Assembly (NCBI GenBank): GCA_023415525.1
Contig: JAEZKI010000047.1
Coordinates: forward strand, 1-6,268
Origin: Bacillota bacterium
GTDB taxonomy: Bacteria; Bacillota; Clostridia; Lachnospirales; Cellulosilyticaceae
Length of the DNA: 6,268 nucleotides
Direction of reading: 5' to 3'
In this document: positions 1 to 6,028 of the stretch, piece after piece
How positions within the stretch are numbered: the first letter of the stretch is position 1
Layout of the letters: the number at the start of each line of letters is the position of its first letter
Position numbers and translations under genes: made by a program
Notes under the pieces: model-generated
Database searches by the model: none
Told to the model about the DNA's origin: nothing
What the model saw: the letters and a program-made list of their open reading frames with translations, nothing else

Positions 1-108
1 ATAGTCATGTGCTTGGTCAGATAACCCCTGCGCCAGAAGAGTAATAACTTGCTCTCCCTCAAAAGTTATCTCTGACTTGTTTAAAAGTTCATGGATATCA
101 ATCTTCAT
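1..108 (-). CDS. YceD/DUF177 family protein, N-terminal part only (cut by window edge)
   Basis: An open frame runs on the minus strand from an ATG at 108-106 to the window edge, giving 36 residues that begin MKIDIHELLNKSEITFEGEQ. A TGGAGTG ribosome site lies a few bases upstream (114-120), which supports the start. The opening, a short MKI(D/N)-x-x-ELL stretch followed by an acidic segment, is like DUF177/YceD (B. subtilis YlbN) proteins, and the position downstream of ackA is where clostridial genomes usually carry yceD followed by rpmF (ribosomal protein L32). In E. coli and plants the family has been linked to 23S rRNA accumulation; the biochemical role in Firmicutes is unclear. Too little is visible to check the conserved C-terminal region, so the call rests mainly on context. 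It has its own consensus promoter between it and ackA. Confidence 0.6.
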   Translation of the reverse strand, partial: MKIDIHELLNKSEITFEGEQVITLLAQGLSDQAHDY

Positions 109-138
109 TTTTTCACTCCATTAAGTAACACTTCTGTA

Positions 139-167
139 ATTATACATAGCTTAGGATTATTTGTCAA
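139..167 (-). promoter_or_regulatory. Perfect-consensus sigma-A promoter of yceD(-rpmF)
   Basis: On the minus strand there is TTGACA (167-162), a 17 bp spacer, then TATAAT (144-139). Both hexamers and the spacer match the vegetative consensus exactly. The expected start point is near 132, giving a leader of about 25 nt before the yceD ATG at 108. The -35 box begins only four bases past the ackA stop codon. No terminator was seen between ackA and yceD, so read-through from pta-ackA may add to this promoter. Confidence 0.85.
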
Positions 168-171
168 TGAC

Positions 172-1365
172 TTATTTGCGAACTAATGCTACAGCATCTC
201 TTGCAATCATTAACTCTTCATTAGTAGGGATAAGAAGCATTTTTACTTTTGAAGAAGGTTTTGTTAAATCTCTTTCTACACCACGGCATTTGTTTTTATC
301 TGGATCAATTTCAACACCTAACCATGTGAGCATATTGGCAATCTCTTCACGCATAATGGCATTATTTTCACCTAATCCACCAGCAAAAGCAATAGCATCT
401 ACACCATTCATAAGAGCGGCATAAGCACCAATATAAGCAACAACACGGTGTTGGTAAGTATCCATTGTAAAGCGACAAGCTGGGTCCCCTGCAACAACAC
501 CATCTTCAATTTCACGGAAGTCACTAGATAGTTCTGAAAGTGCTTCTACACCTGATTTTTTATTTAAAATAGCATCAATTTCTTTAGCTGATAAACCTTC
601 TTTTTCCATAAGGAAAGTAACGATAGCTGGATCGATATCTCCTGAGCGTGTACCCATAATTAAGCCTGCAAGTGGTGTAAAGCCCATGGTTGTTTCAACA
701 GATTTACCACCATCTACTGCACAAATACTTGCCCCATTTCCTAAATGGCAAACGATGGTTTTTGTTTCTTCAAGAGGTTTCCCAAGCATTGCAGCTGCTC
801 TTTCAGAAACATATTTATGAGAAGTCCCATGGAAACCATATTTACGGATACCATATTTTTTATAATACTCTTGGGGAATAGCATACATGTAAGCACATTT
901 AGGCATTGTTTGATGGAAAGCTGTATCAAATACAGCTACCATAGGTACATTTGGCATCAGTTCACGACAAGCGTCAATTCCTAATAAGTTTGCTGGATTG
1001 TGTAAAGGTGCAAGTGCACTACATTCTTCAATCGCTTTTTCTACTTCTTCTGTAATAAGAACAGAAGAGTTGAATTTCTCTCCACCATGTACAACACGAT
1101 GACCAACTGCTGCAATCTCTTCTGGTTTAACACAAGCTGTATCTCCTTCTGTTAACATAGAAAGCATTTTTTCGAGTGCTACTTTATGATTTGGGAAATC
1201 TACCATTACTTTAACAGAATCTTGACCTTCTGTTGTATGTTTGATAAATGAATCATCAATTCCAATACGTTCGCAAATTCCCTTTGCAATAACAGACTCA
1301 TTATCCATATTTAATAATTGATATTTCAGAGAAGAACTTCCACAGTTTACAACTAATACGTTCAT
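172..1365 (-). CDS. ackA: Acetate kinase
   Basis: This cytoplasmic enzyme makes acetate and ATP from acetyl phosphate and ADP (reversible), the energy-yielding last step of acetate fermentation. The 397-residue product is full length for the ASKHA-fold family. It opens with the phosphate-binding signature VNCGSSSLKY (residues 6-15) and carries GHRVVHGGEKF (88-98), APLHNP (119-124), VFDTAFH (145-151), GFHGTSHKYVS (177-187), HLGNGAS (207-213), GTRSGDIDP (238-246) and a final NEELMIARD. By motif alignment to the Methanosarcina thermophila enzyme, the active-site residues N7, R90, H122, D147, H179, R240 and E383 are all present. AAAGGAG at 1378-1384 is the ribosome site for the ATG at 1365. Only 35 bp separate it from pta upstream, with no promoter or terminator seen, so the two are probably one operon. 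Confidence 0.97.
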   Translation of the reverse strand: MNVLVVNCGSSSLKYQLLNMDNESVIAKGICERIGIDDSFIKHTTEGQDSVKVMVDFPNHKVALEKMLSMLTEGDTACVKPEEIAAVGHRVVHGGEKFNSSVLITEEVEKAIEECSALAPLHNPANLLGIDACRELMPNVPMVAVFDTAFHQTMPKCAYMYAIPQEYYKKYGIRKYGFHGTSHKYVSERAAAMLGKPLEETKTIVCHLGNGASICAVDGGKSVETTMGFTPLAGLIMGTRSGDIDPAIVTFLMEKEGLSAKEIDAILNKKSGVEALSELSSDFREIEDGVVAGDPACRFTMDTYQHRVVAYIGAYAALMNGVDAIAFAGGLGENNAIMREEIANMLTWLGVEIDPDKNKCRGVERDLTKPSSKVKMLLIPTNEELMIARDAVALVRK

Positions 1366-1400
1366 TTTATCTTTACACTCCTTTAATTTGATTCACTTAT

Positions 1401-2390
1401 TTATTGTGCTTGAACAGCTGTTATAGCTACAACACCTAAAATATCTTCTGCTGTACAACCTCTTGAAAGGTCATTAACAGGTTTAGCAATACCTTGTGTA
1501 ATAGGGCCATAAGCTTCAGCTTTAGCAAGTCTTTGTACTAATTTATAACCAATATTACCTGCATCTAAGTCTGGAAATACCAATACATTAGCTTTTCCAG
1601 CTACAGAGCTAGTTGGTGCTTTTGCTTTACCAACAGATGGTACAATGGCAGCATCTAATTGTAACTCACCATCTACTTTCAATTCAGGTGCTTGCATTTT
1701 AGCAAGACGTGTAGCTTCTACTACTTTATCTACATCTGCATGTTTTGCACTACCGTAGGTTGAATGAGAAAGCATGGCTACAATTGGGTCTTCTCCTACT
1801 AATTGTTCAAAGCTTTTTGCTGAACTTTGAGCAATAGCAGCTAATTCTTCTGCATTGGGGTTTTGATTAAGACCTGCATCAGAGAAGATAAATGTTCCGT
1901 TGCTACCCATTTCACAATCTGGTACAACCATTACAAAGAAAGCTGAAACGAGTTTTGTGTGAGGTGCTGTTTTTAAGATTTGAAGGGAAGGTCTTAAAAC
2001 ATCTGCTGTCGCATTAATAGCTCCAGCAACCATTCCATCTGCTTTACCTTGTTTTACCATCATAACGCCTAAGAATAAAGGATCGTTATGTAATAATTGT
2101 CTTGCTTTTTCGCTTGTCATACCTTTTTTCTCTCTTAATTTTACAAGCTCTGCTATATAAGTATCCATTTCTTTAAAAGTTTTTGGATTAACAATTTCAG
2201 CTTGGCTAAGATCTAATCCCTCTGCTTTATTTTTAATCTCTACTTCATCACCAATAAGAACAAGATTGGCAATTTCTTCTTGTAATACCATATGTGCTGC
2301 TTTTAAAGTACGGATATCTGTTGTCTCAGGTAATACAATCGTTTTCTTATTACCTTTTGCTCTTGCCTTAATATCTTCAATAAATGACAT
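1401..2390 (-). CDS. pta: Phosphate acetyltransferase, short single-domain form
   Basis: This enzyme converts acetyl-CoA and phosphate to acetyl phosphate and CoA, feeding AckA directly downstream. The protein has 329 residues, the length of the compact class lacking the N-terminal DRTGG/AAA-like region of E. coli Pta. Visible landmarks are KTIVLPE (16-22), GKADGMVAGAINATADVLRP (115-134), the phosphate-site stretch SDAGLNQNP, and near the C terminus FPDLDAGNIGYKL and NDLSRGC. S309, R310 and D316, catalytic or CoA-site residues in the M. thermophila enzyme, fall at the same numbers here, and R133 is also in place. The motif GAINAT replaces the more usual GAxHST form, a mild variation. The AAGGGG ribosome site at 2400-2405 supports the ATG at 2390. 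It is the first gene of the pta-ackA operon, with a promoter at 2437-2465. Confidence 0.96.
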   Translation of the reverse strand: MSFIEDIKARAKGNKKTIVLPETTDIRTLKAAHMVLQEEIANLVLIGDEVEIKNKAEGLDLSQAEIVNPKTFKEMDTYIAELVKLREKKGMTSEKARQLLHNDPLFLGVMMVKQGKADGMVAGAINATADVLRPSLQILKTAPHTKLVSAFFVMVVPDCEMGSNGTFIFSDAGLNQNPNAEELAAIAQSSAKSFEQLVGEDPIVAMLSHSTYGSAKHADVDKVVEATRLAKMQAPELKVDGELQLDAAIVPSVGKAKAPTSSVAGKANVLVFPDLDAGNIGYKLVQRLAKAEAYGPITQGIAKPVNDLSRGCTAEDILGVVAITAVQAQ

Positions 2391-2436
2391 TTCAAATGGC
2401 CCCTTTCAATATAATTTCATCATGTCCACAATCCTT

Positions 2437-2465
2437 ATTATATGCAATGTATCTCGTGTATACAA
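2437..2465 (-). promoter_or_regulatory. Sigma-A promoter of the pta-ackA operon
   Basis: On the minus strand TTGTAT (2465-2460) and a perfect TATAAT (2442-2437) are separated by 17 bp. The -35 box matches consensus at four of six positions. The predicted start point is near 2430, about 40 nt before the pta ATG. The -35 hexamer sits inside an imperfect palindrome (2450-2471), so the promoter is probably regulated. Confidence 0.75.
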
Positions 2466-2471
2466 GACATA
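2450..2471. promoter_or_regulatory. Imperfect palindrome over the pta -35 box, possible operator
   Basis: The core TGTATACA (2457-2464) is a perfect 8 bp palindrome. Extending outward, nine of eleven positions per arm are complementary, over 22 bp. On the minus strand the core reads CTTGTATACA, close to the TTGTATACAA-type operators of GntR/FadR-family regulators such as B. subtilis GntR. No regulator gene is in the window, so binding is inference. Its overlap with the -35 box would suit a repressor. Confidence 0.4.
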
Positions 2472-2488
2472 ATTAAAAATTTATCCCT

Positions 2489-2503
2489 TTTATTCGCTTT
2501 TAT
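2489..2503 (-). promoter_or_regulatory. Weak cre-like (CcpA) site upstream of pta
   Basis: The minus-strand sequence ATAAAAGCGAATAAA fits the cre consensus WTGNAANCGNWNNCW except at two fixed positions: A for G at position 3 and A for C at position 14. Its centre is about 66 bp upstream of the predicted pta start. That is roughly where activating cre sites lie in B. subtilis ackA and pta. The two mismatches in an AT-rich stretch make chance resemblance quite possible. Confidence 0.2.
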
Positions 2504-2525
2504 TCCCTCCTATAATGGCTTTTAT

Positions 2526-2553
2526 TTGTAAAAGGTTTCGGTTACAATAAGAT
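2526..2553 (+). promoter_or_regulatory. Weak candidate promoter of tmcAL
   Basis: TTGTAA (2526-2531) and TAAGAT (2548-2553), 16 bp apart, each match the sigma-A consensus at four of six positions and would start transcription near 2560. An alternative is the perfect TATAAT at 2511-2516, but its -35 region (TTTTAT, 2488-2493) is poor. A plus-strand promoter must exist because pta is divergent, but neither candidate is strong. Confidence 0.3.
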
Positions 2554-2575
2554 AAGAATTTAAGCAACTTTTATT

Positions 2576-2588
2576 GGAGGTAACCATG
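2576..2588 (+). promoter_or_regulatory. Ribosome site fixing the tmcAL start
   Basis: GGAGG at 2576-2580 lies five bases before ATG 2586. The frame is also open from a TTG at 2574, but that codon overlaps the ribosome site itself. The family's conserved N terminus (GIIAEYNPFHNGH) begins right after the ATG at 2586, so 2586 is the start. Confidence 0.9.
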
Positions 2589-3818
2589 CACGTCACTGGA
2601 ATCATCGCAGAATACAACCCCTTTCATAATGGTCATTTGTACCAACTTACTACTTGTAAGGAACAAAATCAGGCAGATTTTGTTCTAGCTGTTATGAGTG
2701 GCAACTTTACTCAAAGGGGTTTACCTAGCATAGCAGACAAGTTTACACGCACCCGAATGGCTCTGGCTTGTGGCATCGATATGGTCCTTGAACTACCTGT
2801 TCCTTTTGCCACTGCCAGTGCACAACGTTTTGCTGAAGCCTCTACTTCTTTACTCCATAAAACGGGTATCGTTGATACCCTCTCTTTTGGAAGCGAATTA
2901 GGACAGTTAGATCTCCTTCAAACCATAGCCCATCTTCTCAAAGAGGAACCTCCTGTCTTTTCTACTCGGCTCAAACAAGCCCTCCAAAAAGGTGAAAGCT
3001 TTCCTCGTGCAAGGCAACAAGCTTTAATCCAAGTTCTTGTCTCACAAGGTTTTTCTGCGTCTCTTGTTGAAAAGACCCTTGAAACACCTAACAACATTTT
3101 AGGCATTGAATATCTTCGGGCACTGGATAAATGGCATTCCTCCATCCTGCCTACAACCATTAAGCGTAAAGGAGCTGGCTATCATCAAACAGTAATTCAA
3201 ACTTCTATTGCATCAGCTACAGGTATTCGTCAAGCCCTAGCAGAAGGTAATAAAGAGGCTATTATACCTTGTATGCCTAAAGCCAGTCTTTCCTATCTTT
3301 CTCACGATACCCACTCCTTTCCAACACTTAATCATTTAGGCCCCTTGCTCCAATATAAGCTTATGTTCTCCCATAAGGAAGATTTATATTCTATTTGGGA
3401 TATCCCTAAAGAACTCCTACATTCTATTTATGCTACATTGGGCCAAACTTTGGATTTAGAAGAAATTATTTCTAGAGTTACTTCTAAAACTTATACACGC
3501 TCAACTGTTCAGCGTAGTCTGTTACGTCTTATTTTAAGTATTAAGGAAGAGGATATGCTTAGCTTGCAGGCTCTAGAGTGGATTCCTTATATTCGTGTTC
3601 TTGGCTGTAAGAAAAGTGCCTTTCCTTTACTAAAGGAATTATCACAAAAAGCAACCGTCCCAGTCATTACAAATCTTCCTAGAGTTTATGACCAACTATC
3701 CTTTGAAGCAAAGACACTTTTAACCTATGAGCAGCATGCTACTCAACTTTATTACTATTTACAAAATCAGCCTCAGTTTTACTTTCAGGATTTTACTCAA
3801 TCCTTTATCAAAGATTAA
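2586..3818 (+). CDS. tmcAL: tRNA(Met) cytidine acetate ligase (YlbM family)
   Basis: TmcAL makes N4-acetylcytidine at wobble position 34 of elongator tRNA-Met, activating free acetate with ATP to acetyl-AMP; B. subtilis YlbM is the studied example. The 410-residue product matches the family's usual length of about 400-415. The N-terminal nucleotidyltransferase fold shows GIIAEYNPFHNGHLYQL (residues 5-21) with the HxGH motif at 14-17, then VMSGNFTQRGLPSIADKF (36-53), ELPVPFATASAQRFAEAS (69-86) and SFGSE (100-104). Further family blocks are PNNILGIEYL (168-177), IKRKGAGYH (192-200) and SATGIR (210-215), followed by a helical C-terminal region for tRNA contact. It diverges from pta and ends in a terminator that overlaps its stop codon. 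Sitting next to the acetate-producing operon is fitting for an acetate-using enzyme, although ylbM also neighbours ylbJ and yceD where pta-ackA is absent. Confidence 0.95.
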   Translation: MHVTGIIAEYNPFHNGHLYQLTTCKEQNQADFVLAVMSGNFTQRGLPSIADKFTRTRMALACGIDMVLELPVPFATASAQRFAEASTSLLHKTGIVDTLSFGSELGQLDLLQTIAHLLKEEPPVFSTRLKQALQKGESFPRARQQALIQVLVSQGFSASLVEKTLETPNNILGIEYLRALDKWHSSILPTTIKRKGAGYHQTVIQTSIASATGIRQALAEGNKEAIIPCMPKASLSYLSHDTHSFPTLNHLGPLLQYKLMFSHKEDLYSIWDIPKELLHSIYATLGQTLDLEEIISRVTSKTYTRSTVQRSLLRLILSIKEEDMLSLQALEWIPYIRVLGCKKSAFPLLKELSQKATVPVITNLPRVYDQLSFEAKTLLTYEQHATQLYYYLQNQPQFYFQDFTQSFIKD

Positions 3819-3844
3819 CAGCCTTTTAGGCTGTTATTTTTTTT
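3817..3844 (+). terminator. Rho-independent terminator of tmcAL
   Basis: AACAGCC (3817-3823) and GGCTGTT (3829-3835) form a 7 bp stem with a TTTTA loop, followed by A and eight T (3837-3844). The 5' arm includes the last two bases of the tmcAL stop codon. The opposite strand has no T tail, so it acts on the plus strand only. It implies that ylbJ is at least partly transcribed on its own. Confidence 0.9.
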
Positions 3845-3904
3845 CCTACTTCTTCATATATATAGTTAAAGGCTTGTCTTATAGGATAAGTTGTCCTGCT
3901 CTAC

Positions 3905-3921
3905 AAAGGAGGGTTTATGTG
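3905..3921 (+). promoter_or_regulatory. Ribosome site fixing a GTG start for ylbJ
   Basis: AAAGGAGGG (3905-3913) lies five bases before GTG 3919. The frame stays open upstream to 3727, but that extension overlaps the end of tmcAL and its terminator and encodes no family sequence. An ATG at 3917 overlaps the GTG in another frame and meets TAA two codons later, so it is not the start. Confidence 0.88.
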
Positions 3922-5019
3922 TTAAAAAAAACGGTTTTACTTCTTACTCTATTTTTACTTCTCGGCATTATGTTAGTTTCTCCTGGGCTTTGCATTGAAG
4001 CTGCTTCTTCTGGCTTACTCCTTTGGTTTAACAAAGTGCTACCGTCACTGCTCCCTTTTATTATCTTAGTGAATCTCCTCGTTAGTTCAGATAGTTTAGT
4101 TTATCTCCAATCTGCCATGAACAAGTGGACCCAAAAGTTATGGGGCCTTCCAGGTGGGAGCTTTCTTTCCTTTATACTCGGGCTCATTGCTGGTTATCCT
4201 ATGGGGGCCAAAGTAACAAAAGAACTCTATGAGAAAAACTACCTTTCCTTAAAAGAGGCTCAAAAAACACTTTGTTTTACCAACAATTGCGGCCCCTTAT
4301 TTATTGTGGGAACAGTAGGTACTCTTCTCCTACACAATACAAGCTTAGGTTATTTTTTACTCTTTATTCATTTTTTATCTGCATTGATCCTAAGCCTCTG
4401 CTTACGTTCTCTCCCCCTATCATCTAGGGTGCATAAAACAGCTTTCATTCAAGCTAAGATGTCTCCTTCTTTTGCTACTCTATTTAATGAAGCTGTTAAG
4501 GGAGCGATGGATACAATTGTCTATGTAGGCGCTTACATTATCTTCTTCTCTGTATTAGTCCATCTTCTTCTAGAAGGTCTACCTCCTTTGATACAATCCT
4601 TCCATCTTCCTGTTTCTTCAAACTTACGCCTATTTGCTTGTCTTTTGGAACTTTCCAATGGTGTCAATAGTATTTGTCAAGCTTCTTTACCTCTTCAAAG
4701 TTGCCTTCCTCAAATATCATTTATTTTAGGTTTTGGTGGACTCTGTGTATACTTTCAAACTTCCTACGTTCTAGAAGATGCTCCTTTCTCACTGATTCCT
4801 TATTTTTTCTGCAAATTGGCCCAAGGTTTACTTGGTTTACTTTTAACTGAAGCCCTCTATCCTTTTTGGTTATGGCAAAAGGAAAAAAAACCTCTTTATT
4901 TCCCTATTTATTGGTGGTGTAGTCTGCTCTTCTTTGTTAGCCTATTAACCTTATTGGTTCATCTTCTTGGTTATAAAACTTCTTATTTTAAGAAAAGTCA
5001 TATTTTTTCTAATAAGTAG
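3919..5019 (+). CDS. ylbJ: Sporulation integral membrane protein YlbJ
   Basis: With the GTG start the product has 366 residues, somewhat shorter than B. subtilis YlbJ (about 408). It is very hydrophobic, with roughly eight membrane segments; the first (about 5-24) follows an MLKK start. Family landmarks are the nucleoside-recognition/Gate-type blocks GLIAGYPMGAKVTKELYEK (88-106) and FTNNCGPLFIVGTVG (120-134), and later LELSNGVNSI. In B. subtilis, ylbJ is expressed in the mother cell under sigma-E and is needed for heat-resistant spores; the transported or sensed molecule is not known to me. Its presence argues for a spore-forming host. It follows tmcAL after 100 bp that include a terminator. 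I found no convincing sigma-A or sigma-E promoter in that gap. The C-terminal tail after the last membrane segment is short and lysine-rich. Confidence 0.9.
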   Translation: MLKKTVLLLTLFLLLGIMLVSPGLCIEAASSGLLLWFNKVLPSLLPFIILVNLLVSSDSLVYLQSAMNKWTQKLWGLPGGSFLSFILGLIAGYPMGAKVTKELYEKNYLSLKEAQKTLCFTNNCGPLFIVGTVGTLLLHNTSLGYFLLFIHFLSALILSLCLRSLPLSSRVHKTAFIQAKMSPSFATLFNEAVKGAMDTIVYVGAYIIFFSVLVHLLLEGLPPLIQSFHLPVSSNLRLFACLLELSNGVNSICQASLPLQSCLPQISFILGFGGLCVYFQTSYVLEDAPFSLIPYFFCKLAQGLLGLLLTEALYPFWLWQKEKKPLYFPIYWWCSLLFFVSLLTLLVHLLGYKTSYFKKSHIFSNK

Positions 5020-5029
5020 CTCTTGTTTT

Positions 5030-5158
5030 AGATGGCAAAGAAGTGGACTAACATCCACATTCCTTCTGCTTAGGAATCCTAGGTTCCCTTTGGCAGCAAG
5101 AAGTGTACTCGCCTCTTAACCCTACTGAATGTAGTGGACAATACTTTCCTTAGCCTAT
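5030..5158 (+). ncRNA. Possible structured RNA or structured 3' UTR between ylbJ and codY
   Basis: This non-coding stretch is less AT-rich than the other spacers and holds several possible hairpins: GTGGA/TCCAC (5043-5047 with 5054-5058), CTGCT/GGCAG (5066-5070 with 5092-5096) enclosing GGAAT/GTTCC (5073-5077 with 5083-5087), and CTAC/GTAG (5122-5125 with 5131-5134). A longer pairing of 5098-5106 with 5141-5151 would close the last one. Transcription would end at the strong terminator at 5159-5188, giving about 160 nt. An alternative rod-like fold pairs TCCACATTC (5054-5062) with GAAT...GTGGA (5127-5138). I see no good promoter just upstream, so it may be the ylbJ 3' UTR. It matches no RNA family I can name; 6S-like size and rod shape are only a loose resemblance. 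Confidence 0.3.
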
Positions 5159-5188
5159 AAAAAAAGATGGCCAAAGCCATCTTTTTTT
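5159..5188. terminator. Bidirectional terminator between ylbJ and codY
   Basis: Seven A, then GATGGC, loop CAAA, GCCATC and seven T give a perfect 13 bp stem with a T run on both strands. It terminates ylbJ (or the RNA before codY) on the plus strand and codY on the minus strand. The codY stop codon is only two bases away (5191-5193). Confidence 0.95.
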
Positions 5189-5190
5189 GA

Positions 5191-5949
5191 TTACTTACGT
5201 AATTTAGCTAATTCATCAAGAAGCGCTGGGTTAAGAACTTTAATATATGTTCCTTTCATACCCAATGAACGTGATTCAATAACACCTGCACTTTCAAATT
5301 TACGAAGCGCATTAACGATAACAGAACGTGTAATACCCACTTTATCTGCAATTTTACTTGCAATTAAAAGCCCTTCTGTTCCATCTAATTTTTCAAAGAT
5401 GTGGAAGATCGCTTCAAGTTCTGAATAAGATAAGGTGCCAATAGCTGATTTTACAATAGCAATACGACGTTCTTCTTCATCAGTTTCATCTTTTAAAGAG
5501 CCTAACATTTCTACTGCTACAATAGTTGCACCATACTCAGCTAAAATTAAATCTTCTGTTGTAAAAAGACCTTCTCCCTTTTCTTTATAAAGTAAAAATG
5601 TCCCTAATCTTTGGCCGCCTGCAATAATAGGTACAATACATGCCATGTAGTTTGCACTATTTGGTGTTTCCGTAAAAATACTTTCTAATGCAACATTTTC
5701 TTTAAGTTCCATAATCGTCATAAATTGGTCATTGATAGAATAGTCCATGTATTGCTCTGCATTAGCAAAATTATGAGGGATTGTACTATTTACACCTAGT
5801 AACTTGCTTTTTGCACTCACCACCACAGCATTAGCTTTTACAACATCACTAATGACTTCACAAATGTCAGAGAAAATTACACGGTCTGAACCAAATCTCT
5901 GAAGCAATCTGTTTACCTTACGCATTTTTTGTAATAATTCTTGAGACAT
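5191..5949 (-). CDS. codY: GTP-sensing global transcriptional repressor CodY
   Basis: CodY is a dimeric DNA-binding protein that, in low-GC Gram-positives, represses amino-acid synthesis, transport and often virulence or sporulation genes when branched-chain amino acids and GTP are plentiful. The 252-residue product has an N-terminal GAF effector domain (about 1-150, with VPIIAGGQRLGT at 106-117 and LAEYGATIV following), a helical linker, and a near-invariant winged HTH: ASKIADKVGITRSVIVNALR (197-216), then ESAGVIESRSLGMKGTYIKV. LSYSELEAI before the HTH is also typical. The GAF domain is unusual: residues 24-113 contain no arginine, so the counterpart of B. subtilis Arg61, which holds the amino-acid carboxylate, is missing. 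AAGGAGG (5957-5963) sets the ATG at 5949. A promoter and a CodY box lie upstream; the terminator at 5159-5188 ends the transcript. Confidence 0.97.
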   Translation of the reverse strand: MSQELLQKMRKVNRLLQRFGSDRVIFSDICEVISDVVKANAVVVSAKSKLLGVNSTIPHNFANAEQYMDYSINDQFMTIMELKENVALESIFTETPNSANYMACIVPIIAGGQRLGTFLLYKEKGEGLFTTEDLILAEYGATIVAVEMLGSLKDETDEEERRIAIVKSAIGTLSYSELEAIFHIFEKLDGTEGLLIASKIADKVGITRSVIVNALRKFESAGVIESRSLGMKGTYIKVLNPALLDELAKLRK

Positions 5950-6010
5950 AATATCTCCTCCTTAAATTGTATTTTACTTGCTATAATCTAAAGGTTTTAT
6001 ATACTTTAGT

Positions 6011-6024
6011 ATGTTCAAAAAATT
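6011..6024 (-). promoter_or_regulatory. CodY-binding box at the codY start point (autoregulation)
   Basis: The minus-strand sequence AATTTTTTGAACAT agrees with the CodY consensus AATTTTCWGAAAAT at 12 of 14 positions. It lies just downstream of the predicted -10 box (6029-6034) and covers the expected start point near 6022, a position suited to repression. A weaker overlapping half-match sits at 6019-6032. Autorepression of codY is known in other Firmicutes; here it is inferred from motif and place. Confidence 0.6.
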
Positions 6025-6028
6025 AGAA

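Noticed and set aside
161..984. Small plus-strand and alternate-frame ORFs inside ackA
   Set aside because: They lie opposite or out of frame to a full-length, motif-complete ackA and have no ribosome sites or recognisable sequence.
2488..2575. Four copies of TTTTATT (2488, 2498, 2520, 2569) in the pta-tmcAL spacer
   Set aside because: Irregular spacing in an AT-rich spacer; likely chance.
2918..3160. Minus-strand ORF inside tmcAL
   Set aside because: It is a shadow of conserved tmcAL coding sequence, without ribosome site or family resemblance.
3854..3890. Sigma-E promoter for ylbJ
   Set aside because: TCATATA (3854-3860) fits a sigma-E -35 element, but no sequence resembling CATACAAT follows at 14-15 bp.
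3727..3918. N-terminal extension of the ylbJ frame from an upstream ATG
   Set aside because: It overlaps the end of tmcAL and its terminator, has no ribosome site, and the family sequence begins at the GTG at 3919 behind AAAGGAGGG.
4980..5009. Terminator inside the 3' end of ylbJ
   Set aside because: TTCTTA/TAAGAA pairs around three T, but the stem is all A-T except one pair, the T run is not adjacent, and a far stronger terminator follows at 5159-5188.
5060..5100. tRNA-like or T-box-like element in the ylbJ-codY spacer
   Set aside because: GGTTCCC looks faintly like a T-arm, but there is no cloverleaf, CCA-type acceptor stem or T-box sequence on either strand.
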